Source: Streptomyces sp. Ru73
GTDB lineage: Bacteria; Actinomycetota; Actinomycetes; Streptomycetales; Streptomycetaceae
Assembly (NCBI RefSeq): GCF_002920575.1
Contig: NZ_PQSQ01000014.1
Span: 1 to 64,000, forward strand
Length of the DNA: 64,000 bases
Direction: 5' to 3'
Shown here: in pieces, positions 12,683-21,747 of the stretch
Position numbering within the stretch: the first letter of the stretch is position 1
Layout of the letters: every line of letters starts with the position of its first letter
Notes under the pieces: model-generated
Seen by the model: only the letters and a program-made list of their open reading frames with translations
The model's database searches: none
Told to the model about the DNA's origin: nothing
Position numbers and translations under genes: made by a program

Positions 12683-14113
12683 ATGAGCGCGTGGGGAGCG
12701 GGACCGCTGGTGGTCGGCGTGGACAGTTCCACGCAGTCCACCAAGGTGCTGGTCGTGGACGCGGCGACGGGCGAGGTGGCGGCGCGCGGCCAGGCGCCGC
12801 ACACCGTCACCGCCGGCCCCGGCAAGGAGAGCGACCCCGAGGAGTGGTGGGCGGCGCTCGGCCGGGCGCTGGCGGAGTGCGGTGACGCGGCGCGGCAGGC
12901 GTCGGCGGTCTCCGTGGCGGGCCAGCAGCACGGGCTGGTCACCCTGGACGCCGCGGGGCGCCCGGTGCGGCCCGCGCTGCTGTGGAACGACGTACGGCCG
13001 GCGCCGCAGAGCCGCCGCCTCATCGAGGAACTGGGCGGCCCCGAGGCGTGGGCGGCGCGGGCGGGCAGCCTGCCGGGCCCGTCGTTCACGGTGGCCAAGT
13101 GGGCCTGGCTGCGGGCCGAGGAGCCGGCGGCGGCGCGGGCCACGGCCGCGGTGCGGCTGCCGCACGACTACCTCACCGAGCGGCTGACCGGCGAGGCCGT
13201 GACCGACCGCGGTGACGCCTCGGGCACCGGCTGGTGGTCCTCGGCCGACGAGACCTACGACGCGGAGGTCCTCGGCCATGTGGGGCTGCGCACCGAGATG
13301 CTGCCCCGGGTGGCGCGCCCCGGTGAGGCGGCCGGAACCGTACGGCCCGACGCGCTGCCGCTGCCGCGCGGCGCCCTCGTGGCCGCCGGTACGGGCGACA
13401 ACATGGCGGCGGCGCTGGGCCTCGGGCTGCGCCCCGGGCATCCGGTGCTCAGCCTCGGCACCTCGGGGACGGTGTACGCGGTGACCGGCCGGCGCCCGGC
13501 CGATCCGACCGGCACGGTTGCCGGCTTCGCGGACGCGCGCGGCGACTGGCTGCCGCTGGCCTGCACGCTGAACTGCACGCTCGCGGTGGACCGGACGGCG
13601 GCGCTGCTGGGCCGGGACCGGGAGGCGGTGGAGCCGGGCGGCTCGGTGGTGCTGCTGCCGTTCCTGGACGGCGAGCGCACCCCGAACCTGCCGCAGGCCA
13701 CGGGGCTGCTCCACGGACTGCGGCACGACACCACGGGCGGGCAGGTGCTGCAGGCGGCGTACGACGGCGCGGTGTTCGCGCTGCTGCGGGCGCTGGACTT
13801 GGTGGCGGGGCCGGAAACGGCCGCGGACGAGGCGCTGTTGCTGATCGGCGGCGGGGCGCGCGGGCGGGCCTGGCGGGACACCGTACGGCGGCTGTCGGGC
13901 CGGCCCGTGGTGGTGCCCGCCGAGGGCGAGCTGGTGGCGCTGGGCGCGGCGGCCCAGGCGGCGGGGCTGCTGCTGGGCGAGGATCCGGCGGCGGTGGCGC
14001 GGCGCTGGGAGACGGACCGGGGCGAGCGGTACGAGGCCGTGGAGCCCGACACGGCGGCGTGGGAACGGCTGTCGGGCACGCTGACGGCGGCGGGCCCGCT
14101 CCTCGGGGCCTGA
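12683..14113 (+). CDS. xylB: FGGY-family sugar kinase, xylulokinase type
   Basis: A 476-residue FGGY kinase with the N-terminal phosphate loop VGVDSSTQSTKVLVVD, VAGQQHGLV, the catalytic Asp239 in AGTGDNMAAALG, and the C-terminal ATP-site GGGARGRAWRDTV. Length and motifs fit xylulokinase (D-xylulose to xylulose-5-phosphate). ATG 12683 follows GAAGGAGGAG. No xylose isomerase gene is visible nearby, so the sugar could differ. It lies directly before two family-2B encapsulin genes; xylulose kinase is one of the cargo types reported for family-2 encapsulins. I see no long disordered extension at either end that could be a classical targeting domain. Confidence 0.88.
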   Translation: MSAWGAGPLVVGVDSSTQSTKVLVVDAATGEVAARGQAPHTVTAGPGKESDPEEWWAALGRALAECGDAARQASAVSVAGQQHGLVTLDAAGRPVRPALLWNDVRPAPQSRRLIEELGGPEAWAARAGSLPGPSFTVAKWAWLRAEEPAAARATAAVRLPHDYLTERLTGEAVTDRGDASGTGWWSSADETYDAEVLGHVGLRTEMLPRVARPGEAAGTVRPDALPLPRGALVAAGTGDNMAAALGLGLRPGHPVLSLGTSGTVYAVTGRRPADPTGTVAGFADARGDWLPLACTLNCTLAVDRTAALLGRDREAVEPGGSVVLLPFLDGERTPNLPQATGLLHGLRHDTTGGQVLQAAYDGAVFALLRALDLVAGPETAADEALLLIGGGARGRAWRDTVRRLSGRPVVVPAEGELVALGAAAQAAGLLLGEDPAAVARRWETDRGERYEAVEPDTAAWERLSGTLTAAGPLLGA

Positions 14114-14209
14114 CGACGGCGGGACACGAAGGCACGGCGCACGGGGCCGCCTCCGGCGCGGCAGGCCGCGGCGCCCCGCGCGCGTGCCGTCGTACGCCCC
14201 GCGCGCCAT

Positions 14210-14386
14210 TCCGACCGGTTCCGGCCCGCGCGCGCCCGAAGAGACAGCTATTCCTGCGAGCCTGTCCACCCAATTCCTATTTCATGCCACTCATTTGAGG
14301 GATTGTGCAGATAAAATCAAAGCTACTACCTTCTCTGTTCGGCGATAGACCGATTTCAACTTCTTCCAGAGATGGGTGGGGCAGCT
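14210..14386 (+). promoter_or_regulatory. AT-rich upstream region of the encapsulin genes
   Basis: From about 14235 to 14370 the sequence is conspicuously AT-rich for this genome (for example TGCAGATAAAATCAAAGC) and carries no open frame of its own. It separates xylB from the first shell gene and presumably holds the encapsulin promoter. I could not assign spaced -35 and -10 hexamers with confidence. Confidence 0.5.
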
Positions 14387-15805
14387 GTGACGGTTCCGGA
14401 AGAAACACTCTCCGACACCGGGGGCGAAAGCCAAAATTCGGGCCCGACCAGTCTGGCCACTACCGCAGCGCGCAATCTCGCGACCACCACCAAGACCGTA
14501 CCGCAGATGCAGAACATCAGCTCTCGCTGGCTGCTGCGCCTGCTGCCCTGGGTGGAGGTCTCCGGTGGCACGTACCGTGTCAACCGCCGCTTGACCTATG
14601 CCGTCGGGGACGGACACATCGACTTCGCCGCGGACGGCGGTGAGTTGCGCGTCATCCCGGACGAGCTGCGCGAGTTGCCCGCGCTGCGCAATTACACCGA
14701 CAGTGAGGTACTCACGGCGCTCGCCGACCGGTTCGAGCGCCGGCAGTACGCGGCGGGCGACGTGATCGCCGAGGCGGGCGGCCCGGCCGACCGCGTCGTG
14801 CTCGTCGCGCACGGCAGGGTGGACCGGATCGGCACCGGCAAGTACGGCGACGAGACCGTGCTCGGCGCGCTGGCCGGCGGCGACCACCTCGGCGACCGGC
14901 CCTTCACCGACCCGGACGCCACCTGGGAGTTCACCTACCGGGCCGTGACCCGGGTGACCGTGCTGTCCCTGCCGAGCAGCGCGCTCGCCGAGGTCCGGGA
15001 CCGCGCGGAGGGCCTGCGGGAGCACCTCGAAGCGGTGCGCTCCGGCGCCCCGACGCCGCACAACGAGAGCGGCGAGGCGGCCATAAAGATCGCTTCGGGG
15101 CACAGCGGTGAGCCCGTCCTCGACAGCACGTTCGTGGACTACGAGCTCAAGCCCCGGGAGTACGAGCTGAGCGTGGCGCAGACCGTGCTGCGCACGCACA
15201 CCCGGGTCGGGGACCTGTACAGCGACCCGATGAACCAGGTCGAGGAGCAGCTGCGGCTGACCATCGAGGCCCTGCGGGAGCGGCAGGAGCACGAGATGGT
15301 CAACAACCGCGACTTCGGCCTGCTGCACAACGCCGACCCGCGCCAGCGGATCCCCACCCGCAGCGGCCCGCCCACCCCCGACGACATGGATGAACTCCTC
15401 GCCACCGTGTGGAAGGAGCCGACCTTCGTGATGGCGCACCCGAAGGCCATCGCGGCGTTCGGGCGGGAGTGCAGCAAGCGGGGCCTGTATCCGACGGCCG
15501 TGGACTTCATGGGCCACTCCCTGCCGTCGTGGCGCGGCGTGCCGATCTTCCCCTGCGGCAAGATCCCGGTGGCCGCCGACGGCACCAGCTCGATCATGGT
15601 CATGCGTACCGGCGAGGAGCGCCAGGGCGTCGTCGGACTGCACCAGACCGGAATTCCCGATGAATACCAACCGAGCCTGTCCGTCCGTTTCATGGGCATC
15701 GACGACAAGGCCGTTCTGAACTACCTCGTGAGTGCTTACTACTCCGCGGCCGTCCTGGTCCCGGACGCACTCGGAATTCTCGACGACGTGGCAATCGGTC
15801 ACTGA
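14387..15805 (+). CDS. Family 2B encapsulin nanocompartment shell protein, first paralogue
   Basis: A 472-residue HK97-fold shell protein. Order: flexible N-terminal arm of about 21 residues; conserved [21 protein letters not shown]; start of the shell domain ([23 protein letters not shown]); an inserted cyclic-nucleotide-binding-like domain (about residues 100-210, [23 protein letters not shown]); then the rest of the capsid fold ending in the A-domain ([35 protein letters not shown]). GTG 14387, preceded by GGTGGGG, gives exactly the same arm length as the second paralogue (21 residues before SLAT); ATG 14372 is the alternative. Family 2B shells carry this insertion and often occur as pairs. 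It should co-assemble with the product at 15955. Confidence 0.9.
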   Translation: MTVPEETLSDTGGESQNSGPTSLATTAARNLATTTKTVPQMQNISSRWLLRLLPWVEVSGGTYRVNRRLTYAVGDGHIDFAADGGELRVIPDELRELPALRNYTDSEVLTALADRFERRQYAAGDVIAEAGGPADRVVLVAHGRVDRIGTGKYGDETVLGALAGGDHLGDRPFTDPDATWEFTYRAVTRVTVLSLPSSALAEVRDRAEGLREHLEAVRSGAPTPHNESGEAAIKIASGHSGEPVLDSTFVDYELKPREYELSVAQTVLRTHTRVGDLYSDPMNQVEEQLRLTIEALRERQEHEMVNNRDFGLLHNADPRQRIPTRSGPPTPDDMDELLATVWKEPTFVMAHPKAIAAFGRECSKRGLYPTAVDFMGHSLPSWRGVPIFPCGKIPVAADGTSSIMVMRTGEERQGVVGLHQTGIPDEYQPSLSVRFMGIDDKAVLNYLVSAYYSAAVLVPDALGILDDVAIGH

Positions 15806-15954
15806 GGCGGGTAATTCCAGCCAGCACGGCACACATTTCAGCCGCTGCACGGCGCACCACCGGGGGACGGTACCCCGCCACAATGCCGCCCGCGCCGCCG
15901 GGCGGGGCTTCGGCCGCACGTAACACACCGGCACAGGAATAGGTGAGCATCTCC

Positions 15955-17370
15955 ATGACCACTTCGCTCGACCCGACATCCGGCCTCGACGACTCCGCGA
16001 ACGAACAGGCCCGGTCGAGCCTCGCCACGGCGGCGGCCCGGAATCTGGCCACCACGACCAAGACCGTGCCGCAGATGCAGGGGATCTCCTCCCGCTGGCT
16101 GCTGCGCGTACTGCCCTGGACGGAGGTCTCCGGCGGCACGTACCGGGTGAACCGGCGGCTCACCCACACCCTCGGCGACGGCCGGGTGGAGTTCACCAGC
16201 ACCGGCAGCGAGGTGCGCGTCATCCCCGTGGAGCTGCGGGAGCTGGCGCCGCTGCGCGGCCTGACCGACCAGGCGGCGCTGGAGGCCCTGGCCGGCCGCT
16301 TCGAGCAGCGTGACTTCGCCCCGGGCGACGTGCTCATCGAGCGCGGCACGCCGACGGACCAGGTGGTGCTCATCGCGCACGGCAAGCTGGAGCGCGTGGG
16401 CCAGGGCAAGTACGGCGACGACACCGTCCTCGGTGTGCTCGCCGACGGCGACCACACGGGCGTCACGGCGCTGCTCTCCGGGGAGGGTACCTGGGAGTAC
16501 ACGGTACGCGCCGTGACCCGGGGCACCGCGCTGGTGCTGCCCCGTGCCGCGTACGAGGAGGTGGCCGGGCGGTCCGAAGCGCTGCGCAGCCACATCGAGC
16601 AGTTCCGCGCCGCACTCGTCCCGGCGCAGAACAAGCACGGTGAGGCGGCCATCGAGGTGGCCTCGGGCCATGTCGGCGAGCCGCAGCTGCCGGGTACGTT
16701 CGCGGACTACGAGCAGGCGCCGCGGGAGTACGAACTCAGCGTCGCGCAGACCGTGCTGAAGATCCACAGCCGGGTCGCGGACCTCTACAACGACCCGATG
16801 AACCAGCTGGACCAGCAGCTGCGGCTGACGGTCGAGGCGCTGCGCGAGCGGCAAGAGCACGAGATGATCAACAACAAGGAGTTCGGCCTGCTGCACAACG
16901 CCGACCTCAAGCAGCGCATCCACACCCGCTCGGGGCCGCCCACCCCGGACGACCTGGACGAGCTGATCACCCGCCGCCGGAAGACCCAGGTCCTGCTGGC
17001 GCACCCGCGCACCATCGCGGCCATCGGCCGGGAGTGGAACGCCCGCGGCATCTACCCCACGGGCGTGGAGTTCGGCGGCCAGGAGGTACGGGCCTGGCGC
17101 GGCATCCCGCTGCTGCCCTGCAACAAGATCCCGGTCAACGCCGACCAGACCAGCTCCATCATCGCCATGCGTCTGGGCGAGGAGAACCAGGGCGTGGTGG
17201 GCCTGCACCAGACGGGCCTCCCGGACGAGTACCAGCCCGGCCTGTCGGTGCGCTTCATGGGCATCAACGAGCAGGCGGTCATCAAGTACCTGGTCAGCGC
17301 GTACTTCTCGGCGGCCGTGCTGGTGCCGGACGCGCTGGGCATCCTGGAGGACGTCGAGATCGGGCACTGA
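15955..17370 (+). CDS. Family 2B encapsulin nanocompartment shell protein, second paralogue
   Basis: A 471-residue paralogue of the preceding protein with the same arm, cNMP-binding-like insertion and capsid domains, and near-identical blocks ([54 protein letters not shown]). Differences concentrate in the inserted domain and in the segment around 16930-17000 ([19 protein letters not shown] versus the longer form in the first copy). ATG 15955 follows AGGTGAG with a 7-nt gap; GTG 15943 is an alternative. In the insertion the phosphate-binding cassette of true cNMP sensors is not well conserved ([24 protein letters not shown]), so ligand binding is uncertain. An 11-bp hairpin ends the unit at 17418. 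Confidence 0.9.
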   Translation: MTTSLDPTSGLDDSANEQARSSLATAAARNLATTTKTVPQMQGISSRWLLRVLPWTEVSGGTYRVNRRLTHTLGDGRVEFTSTGSEVRVIPVELRELAPLRGLTDQAALEALAGRFEQRDFAPGDVLIERGTPTDQVVLIAHGKLERVGQGKYGDDTVLGVLADGDHTGVTALLSGEGTWEYTVRAVTRGTALVLPRAAYEEVAGRSEALRSHIEQFRAALVPAQNKHGEAAIEVASGHVGEPQLPGTFADYEQAPREYELSVAQTVLKIHSRVADLYNDPMNQLDQQLRLTVEALRERQEHEMINNKEFGLLHNADLKQRIHTRSGPPTPDDLDELITRRRKTQVLLAHPRTIAAIGREWNARGIYPTGVEFGGQEVRAWRGIPLLPCNKIPVNADQTSSIIAMRLGEENQGVVGLHQTGLPDEYQPGLSVRFMGINEQAVIKYLVSAYFSAAVLVPDALGILEDVEIGH

Positions 17371-17378
17371 GAGGCCCG

Positions 17379-17418
17379 CCGGTCCCTGCCGACGGTGCGG
17401 TGTCTCCGCAGGGACCGG
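17379..17418 (+). terminator. Terminator hairpin after the encapsulin pair
   Basis: Perfect 11-bp arms at 17379-17389 and 17408-17418 (CCGGTCCCTGC and its complement), 18-nt loop, starting 9 nt after the stop of the second shell gene. Confidence 0.65.
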
Positions 17419-17727
17419 TCCCCTCCCCGTACGTGCCTCACCGCCTCCCCCGTTCCCCTGCCCGGTCGCAGGGGGCGGGGGATCGGCGGTTCCCGGCGGG
17501 GTGCGGCGGCGTGCGGCGGGACGGTGCCGGTCAGGGTCCGGGCCGCCGCCGGGAAACTTTCCCGCGATTGTTGGTCGAGCCATGGGCGGACCGGGCAGAA
17601 CCCTGTCAGGAGGCGTGCGGTTCCGCGTGACGGCGGAGCCGCACGTCCCTGACATCGCGCCACGGTCAGCGGGCCGTGGCAGGTACGCGAGCATCCCTCC
17701 CCCCATGGCACTCTGGCAGGAGATCGC
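17419..17727. other. Gene-free region before the amidase, with one dyad
   Basis: No convincing coding frame. It includes a compact dyad CGGGAAA-C-TTTCCCG at 17550-17564, which could be an operator or a small hairpin, and otherwise GC-rich sequence. I looked for a c-di-AMP riboswitch, which often precedes cell-wall hydrolase genes in actinobacteria, and could not recognise one. Confidence 0.4.
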
Positions 17728-18345
17728 ATGCAGCACGAGAGCCCCCAGCCGTCCCGCCGCAGGCTGCTCACCGGCGCCGTCGCCGCGGCCGCCGCCCTCG
17801 TCCCGCTCGGCACCGGCCTGGCGCACGCCGCCCCCCACCGCTCCCGCGGCGCCCTGCGCGCCGCCTACCCCGACGTGCACTGGACGCCGGCAGCCGCCGC
17901 CAACTTCACCGCGGCCAACCGGCCCGAGCAGTACGCCATCGACAGGGTGATCATCCACGTCACCCAGGAGACGTACGCGGACACCGTGGAGATCTTCCAG
18001 AACCCGAAGAAGGGCGTCTCCGCGCACTACTGCGTGCGCTCGGCCGACGGGTACATCGGCCAGTTCGTCCGCGAGAAGGACGTCGCCTGGCACGCGGGCA
18101 ACTGGGGCTACAACACCCGCAGCATCGGCATCGAGCACGAGGGCTGGGTGGACCGGCCGCAGTGGTTCACGGACGCGATGTACGAGCAGTCGGCGCTGCT
18201 CACGGCCGCGATCTGCACTCGGTACGGCATACCGAGAGACCGTACGCACATCATCGGGCACGTGGAGGTGCCCGGGACCGATCACACGGACCCGGGCCCC
18301 TACTGGAACTGGGCGCGCTACATGGACCTGGTGCAGGCCGCCTGA
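17728..18345 (+). CDS. Tat-exported N-acetylmuramoyl-L-alanine amidase (amidase_2/PGRP)
   Basis: A 205-residue secreted zinc amidase that would cleave the lactyl-amide bond of peptidoglycan. Residues 1-34 are a Tat signal: SRRRLLTGAVAAAAALVPLG with cleavage after AHA. The catalytic domain follows with zinc ligand His in VIIHVTQ, SAHYCVRSADGYIGQFV, DVAWHAGNWGYN, SIGIEHEG, and the C-terminal GHVEVPGTDHTDPGPYWNW. ATG 17728 follows CAGGAG. It is a single-domain enzyme without a wall-binding module. Cell-wall remodelling or recycling is the likely role. Confidence 0.9.
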   Translation: MQHESPQPSRRRLLTGAVAAAAALVPLGTGLAHAAPHRSRGALRAAYPDVHWTPAAAANFTAANRPEQYAIDRVIIHVTQETYADTVEIFQNPKKGVSAHYCVRSADGYIGQFVREKDVAWHAGNWGYNTRSIGIEHEGWVDRPQWFTDAMYEQSALLTAAICTRYGIPRDRTHIIGHVEVPGTDHTDPGPYWNWARYMDLVQAA

Positions 18346-18369
18346 GAGCCGGCGCCCGGCCCCGCGGGC

Positions 18370-19290
18370 TCACCCCGACGCGCGCAGGAAGCGCTCCAGG
18401 CCGGCCAGGTCGTCGGTGTTGAGGTGGTCAACGCCCGCCGCGAGCAGTTCCCGCCACACCGCCTCGCGTGCGGGCCCCGGCGCGTCGGGCGTCGCCCAGA
18501 ACCGCAGCCGCCGCCCCTCGCCGTGCGCTGCGGCCACGATCCGGTGCAGTTCGGCGCGCTCGGCGGCGGGCATCGGCCCGGTGCCCGCCCAGCGGAACCG
18601 CTCGGACCAGTCGGCGGAGACCAGCGGCGCGAACGAGGCGGGCGCCGCGGTACCCAGGTCGGACAGCCGGCCGTCGTAGAAGGCGCGGCGCACCCGTTCC
18701 GCCGCCATCGGCGCCCGCGCCCCGCGGTCGCCCGACACCACCGCGGTGACGGCACGCGTGAAGACCCGGCCCGCCGCGCAGACGGTGAGCATCGGCGCGT
18801 ACGGCCGCAGCCTGCGGGCCAGCTCGCGGTAGGCCGGCGCGCCCGCGGTCTTGAGGTCGACCAGCAGCTGCAGGGACAGCCGGTGGCCCCGGTAGACCGT
18901 GCCGCCGTTCGCCCTGACCAGCGACCACAGCGGATCGAGGTACAGCGCTTCCAGGGTGCGCAGCGGATCGAGCTCGGCCTCCTCGTGACCGACCAGCAGC
19001 TGCCCGTCCACGAGCCAGACGTCGGCCTCGACGCTGCCGAAGCCGTGGTCCAGCGCGTCGAACAGCGGACGGTCGTGCGCGTAGTCGTTGTGCGCGTGCG
19101 CCCGGCGCAGCGGTGCCGGGTCGCGCCCCGGCACCCGGCGCGGCTCTCCGCCACGCGCCGCGGCGGCCGGCGTCGCCACCGCCAGCAGGGCGGCGCATAT
19201 CGACACCACGGCGCTTCTGCGCGTGAACGGGCCGGTGCCGGTGTACGAACGACTGCGGGCGGACACATTTCTCGGAATGTAGACACTCAT
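18370..19290 (-). CDS. Secreted PLC-like/glycerophosphodiester phosphodiesterase family protein
   Basis: A 306-residue exported protein. The start (complement of 19288-19290) follows GGAGATGTC. A basic N-terminus and hydrophobic segment (AVVSICAALLAVATPAAA, residues about 30-47) form the signal peptide. The mature part opens RAHAHNDYAHDRPLFDALDHGFGSVEADVWLVDGQLLVGHE, with the His-Asn and Glu-x-Asp metal/catalytic residues of the GDPD/PI-PLC TIM-barrel superfamily, and ends HLNTDDLAGLERFL. The substrate is probably a phosphodiester from lipids or wall polymer. It is divergent from the NAGPA-type gene at 19374, with only 83 nt between them. Confidence 0.85.
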   Translation of the reverse strand: MSVYIPRNVSARSRSYTGTGPFTRRSAVVSICAALLAVATPAAAARGGEPRRVPGRDPAPLRRAHAHNDYAHDRPLFDALDHGFGSVEADVWLVDGQLLVGHEEAELDPLRTLEALYLDPLWSLVRANGGTVYRGHRLSLQLLVDLKTAGAPAYRELARRLRPYAPMLTVCAAGRVFTRAVTAVVSGDRGARAPMAAERVRRAFYDGRLSDLGTAAPASFAPLVSADWSERFRWAGTGPMPAAERAELHRIVAAAHGEGRRLRFWATPDAPGPAREAVWRELLAAGVDHLNTDDLAGLERFLRASG

Positions 19291-19347
19291 GACATCTCCG
19301 GGATTCCCGAGACTTCGGTCGGTGGTGTACTTCGTTGGCCCAAAGAA

Positions 19348-19365
19348 CAGTTGGCGTGACAACTG
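19348..19365. promoter_or_regulatory. Dyad in the divergent PLC/NAGPA promoter region
   Basis: CAGTTG at 19348-19353 and CAACTG at 19360-19365 form a 6-6-6 inverted repeat just upstream of GTG 19374. It could be an operator or a 5' hairpin; no regulator gene is adjacent. Confidence 0.35.
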
Positions 19366-19373
19366 GGGTGATC

Positions 19374-20612
19374 GTGAAGCAGCGATTCGGTCGTGTTCGC
19401 GCGGTACTGACGGTCCTGGTGGCGGCCGGCCTGCTGGCCGGCGGAGGGGTGGCGGGCGGCGGGAGCGCCGCCGCCTCGGGAGACGTACTCCGTACGGGCC
19501 GGGCGGCCCCGGCGGCGTCCGGTGTGACGTACCGGCAGTTCTCGGTGGAGGTACCGCGGGGCACGGCGCGCGGTCATCTGCTGACGGTGGACCTGGCGAG
19601 ACCGGGTGTCTCGGTCGACCTGCTGTACGCGGGAGCGGTCGGGGCCCGGCAGCCGGTGTCCGCGATGGCCGCCGCACAGGGCGCGGTGGCCGGGGTGAAC
19701 GGTGACTTCTTCAACATAACGGAGACCCAGCACCCGGGCGTCGAGCCGACGGGCGCTTCCGACGGGCCCGCGATCGCCGCGGGGCAGCGGCTGAAGTCGG
19801 CGGTGCCGGACGGGCAGCGGTTCGGGCCCGCGCTGCCGCCCGGCACGACCACGGAGGACGTCCTGACGGTGGGCGTGGACCGGCGGGCGCGGCTGGACCG
19901 GCTGTCGCTGCGCGGCTCGGTGGTCACGCCGGACGGCCGGCTGCCGCTGCGCGGGCTGAACCTGTACGCGCTGCCCGTGGGCGGCATCGGCGCGTACACC
20001 CCGCAGTGGGGCACGACGTCGCGGGTGCGCGCCACGTGCGGCACGGACACCGACCGGGCGGCGCCGTGCAGTACGGACACCGCCGAGGTCACGGTGCGCC
20101 GCGGGCGGGTCGAGAGCGTCGCGGACACGCCGGGGCGCGGCGGCGTGCCCGCGGGGACGACCGTGCTGGTCGGCCGCGAGGAAGGGGCGCAGCAGCTGCG
20201 GAAGCTGTCGGTGGGCGAGCCGGTGCTGGTCACCGACCGGCTGGTGGGTCAGCGGCCGGTGCCGCCGCGGTTCGCTGTGGGCGGCTTCCCGCTGCTGCGG
20301 GACGGCACCCCGCTGCCCGGTCTCGACAGCGTCGCCTCGGCGGTCCGCACCGCCGCCGGCATCGGCGGGGACGGGCATGTGCTGTATCTGCTCGCGCTGG
20401 ACGGCACGAAGGGGAACGCCGGACTGACGATCAGTGAACTCGCCTGGCTGATGCAGCGGCTCGGCGCGCGGGACGCGCTGAACCTGGACGGCGGCGGCTC
20501 CTCGACGCTGGTGCTGCGGGATCCGGAGAGCGGCGCGCCGACGCCGCGCAACCATCCTTCGGGCGGCGCGGAGCGGCCGGTGCCGAACGGGATCGGGGTG
20601 TTCGCGCGGTAG
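19374..20612 (+). CDS. Exported phosphodiester glycosidase (NAGPA domain) family protein
   Basis: A 412-residue secreted protein. Basic residues followed by AVLTVLVAAGLLAGGGVAGGG form the signal peptide. The NAGPA domain is recognised by AAAQGAVAGVNGDFFNI and the C-terminal LNLDGGGSSTLVL. This family is related to the mammalian uncovering enzyme, which cleaves N-acetylglucosamine-1-phosphodiesters; in bacteria it is associated with envelope glycopolymers. GTG 19374 is chosen; GTG 19368 is equally in frame. A Cys pair (ATCGTD, APCSTD) in the middle may form a disulfide. Divergent with the PLC-like gene, so a common role in extracellular phosphodiester turnover is inferred. Confidence 0.85.
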   Translation: MKQRFGRVRAVLTVLVAAGLLAGGGVAGGGSAAASGDVLRTGRAAPAASGVTYRQFSVEVPRGTARGHLLTVDLARPGVSVDLLYAGAVGARQPVSAMAAAQGAVAGVNGDFFNITETQHPGVEPTGASDGPAIAAGQRLKSAVPDGQRFGPALPPGTTTEDVLTVGVDRRARLDRLSLRGSVVTPDGRLPLRGLNLYALPVGGIGAYTPQWGTTSRVRATCGTDTDRAAPCSTDTAEVTVRRGRVESVADTPGRGGVPAGTTVLVGREEGAQQLRKLSVGEPVLVTDRLVGQRPVPPRFAVGGFPLLRDGTPLPGLDSVASAVRTAAGIGGDGHVLYLLALDGTKGNAGLTISELAWLMQRLGARDALNLDGGGSSTLVLRDPESGAPTPRNHPSGGAERPVPNGIGVFAR

Positions 20613-20704
20613 TTCCGCCGCCGACGGGCCTGTTGGCGGCTCCGCCACCGGGCCCCCGTGCGGCGGGCCTGTGGGCGGCTTCGCCCTCAGGGCCCGCGTG
20701 CGGC

Positions 20705-20730
20705 GGCCCTGAGGGTGCCCCCTCAGGGCC
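20705..20730. terminator. Bidirectional terminator between convergent genes
   Basis: Perfect 11-bp arms GGCCCTGAGGG (20705-20715) and complement (20720-20730) around a TGCC loop. The right arm overlaps the last codons of the small minus-strand gene ending at 20723. Confidence 0.7.
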
Positions 20731-20917
20731 GTACGCTGCTGACCAGGTCGGCCGCCCCCGAGAGGCCGTTGCTGATGTCCGGTGCGAGGCTGCTGCCGGC
20801 CAGGAAGAAGCCGAGGAGCATGCACACGAGGGCGTGCGAGACCTTCAGCTGGCCGCTGCGCAGGAAGACGACGGCGAGCACGACGAGCAGCACGACGACC
20901 GAGATCGAAATAGCCAT
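20723..20917 (-). CDS. Small conserved membrane protein, 64 residues
   Basis: The frame starts at the complement of 20915-20917, six nucleotides after a clear GGGAGG site, which makes it a real gene. Residues 3-18 (ISISVVVLLVVLAVVFL) and 31-47 (VCMLLGFFLAGSSLAP) are hydrophobic helices separated by RSGQLKVSH; the tail is DISNGLSGAADLVSSV. Similar two-helix small proteins of unknown role are common in Streptomyces. No functional hint comes from the neighbours. Confidence 0.8.
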   Translation of the reverse strand: MAISISVVVLLVVLAVVFLRSGQLKVSHALVCMLLGFFLAGSSLAPDISNGLSGAADLVSSVRP

Positions 20918-21081
20918 GGCGAACCTCCCTCAGTGGCCCGAACGGGCCATCACCGGCGCCAGTTTGGCGTATTTCGCGGCCTTCACCCGGCTGTCGGGCG
21001 TCCGCTGAACGGGTGATCACTGCGGGTCACCGTACGGCTGTCCACGGCGTACGGGCCGGTCGCACATCCGCGCGACGACCC

Positions 21082-21747
21082 TCAGGGCGCGTCCTGTTCC
21101 AGCGCCTCCCAGCGCACCGTGCGGTCGCACCACCGTTCGAGGAGGACGCGGTCGTGGCCCACCGCGAGCAGCCCGGCACCGGACTCCGCGCGGTACTTCT
21201 CGACGGCCGCGACCAGCGCGGCCGTCGTGGAGGCGTCCAGCATCGCGGTCATCTCGTCGCAGATGAGCCAGCGCGGCCGGAGGACCAGGGCGCGGGCCAG
21301 GCAAGCGCGTTGCAGCTGGCCGTCGCTCACCTCGTGCGGGCGGCGGCCGAGCAGGTCGGCGCTCAGCCCCACTTCCGGTACCAGTTCGGCGAGCCGTGCG
21401 GCCGTCTCGCCGCGGCGCCCTGCCGCGCGCAGCGGCTCGGCGATCAGGTCGGCGAGCCGCAGGCGCGGGTCGGCGGCGAGCCGGGGCTGCTGGAAGACCA
21501 CGCCGAAGGCGGTGCGGAGCGCGCGCGGGGCGCGGTGCCGCCAGCCGGGCGCGGCCCGCCCGTCCACGACGACGCTCCCCCGCTCCGGCCGGTGCAGCAG
21601 GGCCGCGACCTTGGCGAGCGTGGACTTGCCGCAGCCGCTCGGCCCGAGGAGCCCGACCGCCTCGCCGGGCGCCACCCGCAGGGAGACGCCGCTGACGACG
21701 GGCCGGCCGCGGTCGTACCCGGCGGTGACGTCGGTCAGTTCAAGCAT
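21082..21747 (-). CDS. nikE: Nickel/peptide ABC transporter ATP-binding protein (NikE type)
   Basis: A 221-residue ATPase, the last gene of a five-gene importer. Motifs: Walker A GPSGCGKST, Q-loop FQQPRLAADP, signature VSDGQLQR (an altered LSGGQ), Walker B WLICDEMTAMLDAST, switch His in AVGHDR. ATG (complement of 21745-21747) follows AGGAG and lies inside the preceding ATPase gene, overlapping it by 8 nt. The longer frame to 21846 is a shadow of that gene. It is shorter than DppF-type proteins and lacks the C-terminal oligopeptide domain, as in NikE. Confidence 0.8.
   Translation of the reverse strand: MLELTDVTAGYDRGRPVVSGVSLRVAPGEAVGLLGPSGCGKSTLAKVAALLHRPERGSVVVDGRAAPGWRHRAPRALRTAFGVVFQQPRLAADPRLRLADLIAEPLRAAGRRGETAARLAELVPEVGLSADLLGRRPHEVSDGQLQRACLARALVLRPRWLICDEMTAMLDASTTAALVAAVEKYRAESGAGLLAVGHDRVLLERWCDRTVRWEALEQDAP

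Noticed and set aside
17419..17727. c-di-AMP riboswitch before the amidase
   Set aside because: The conserved core of that riboswitch was not found by eye.
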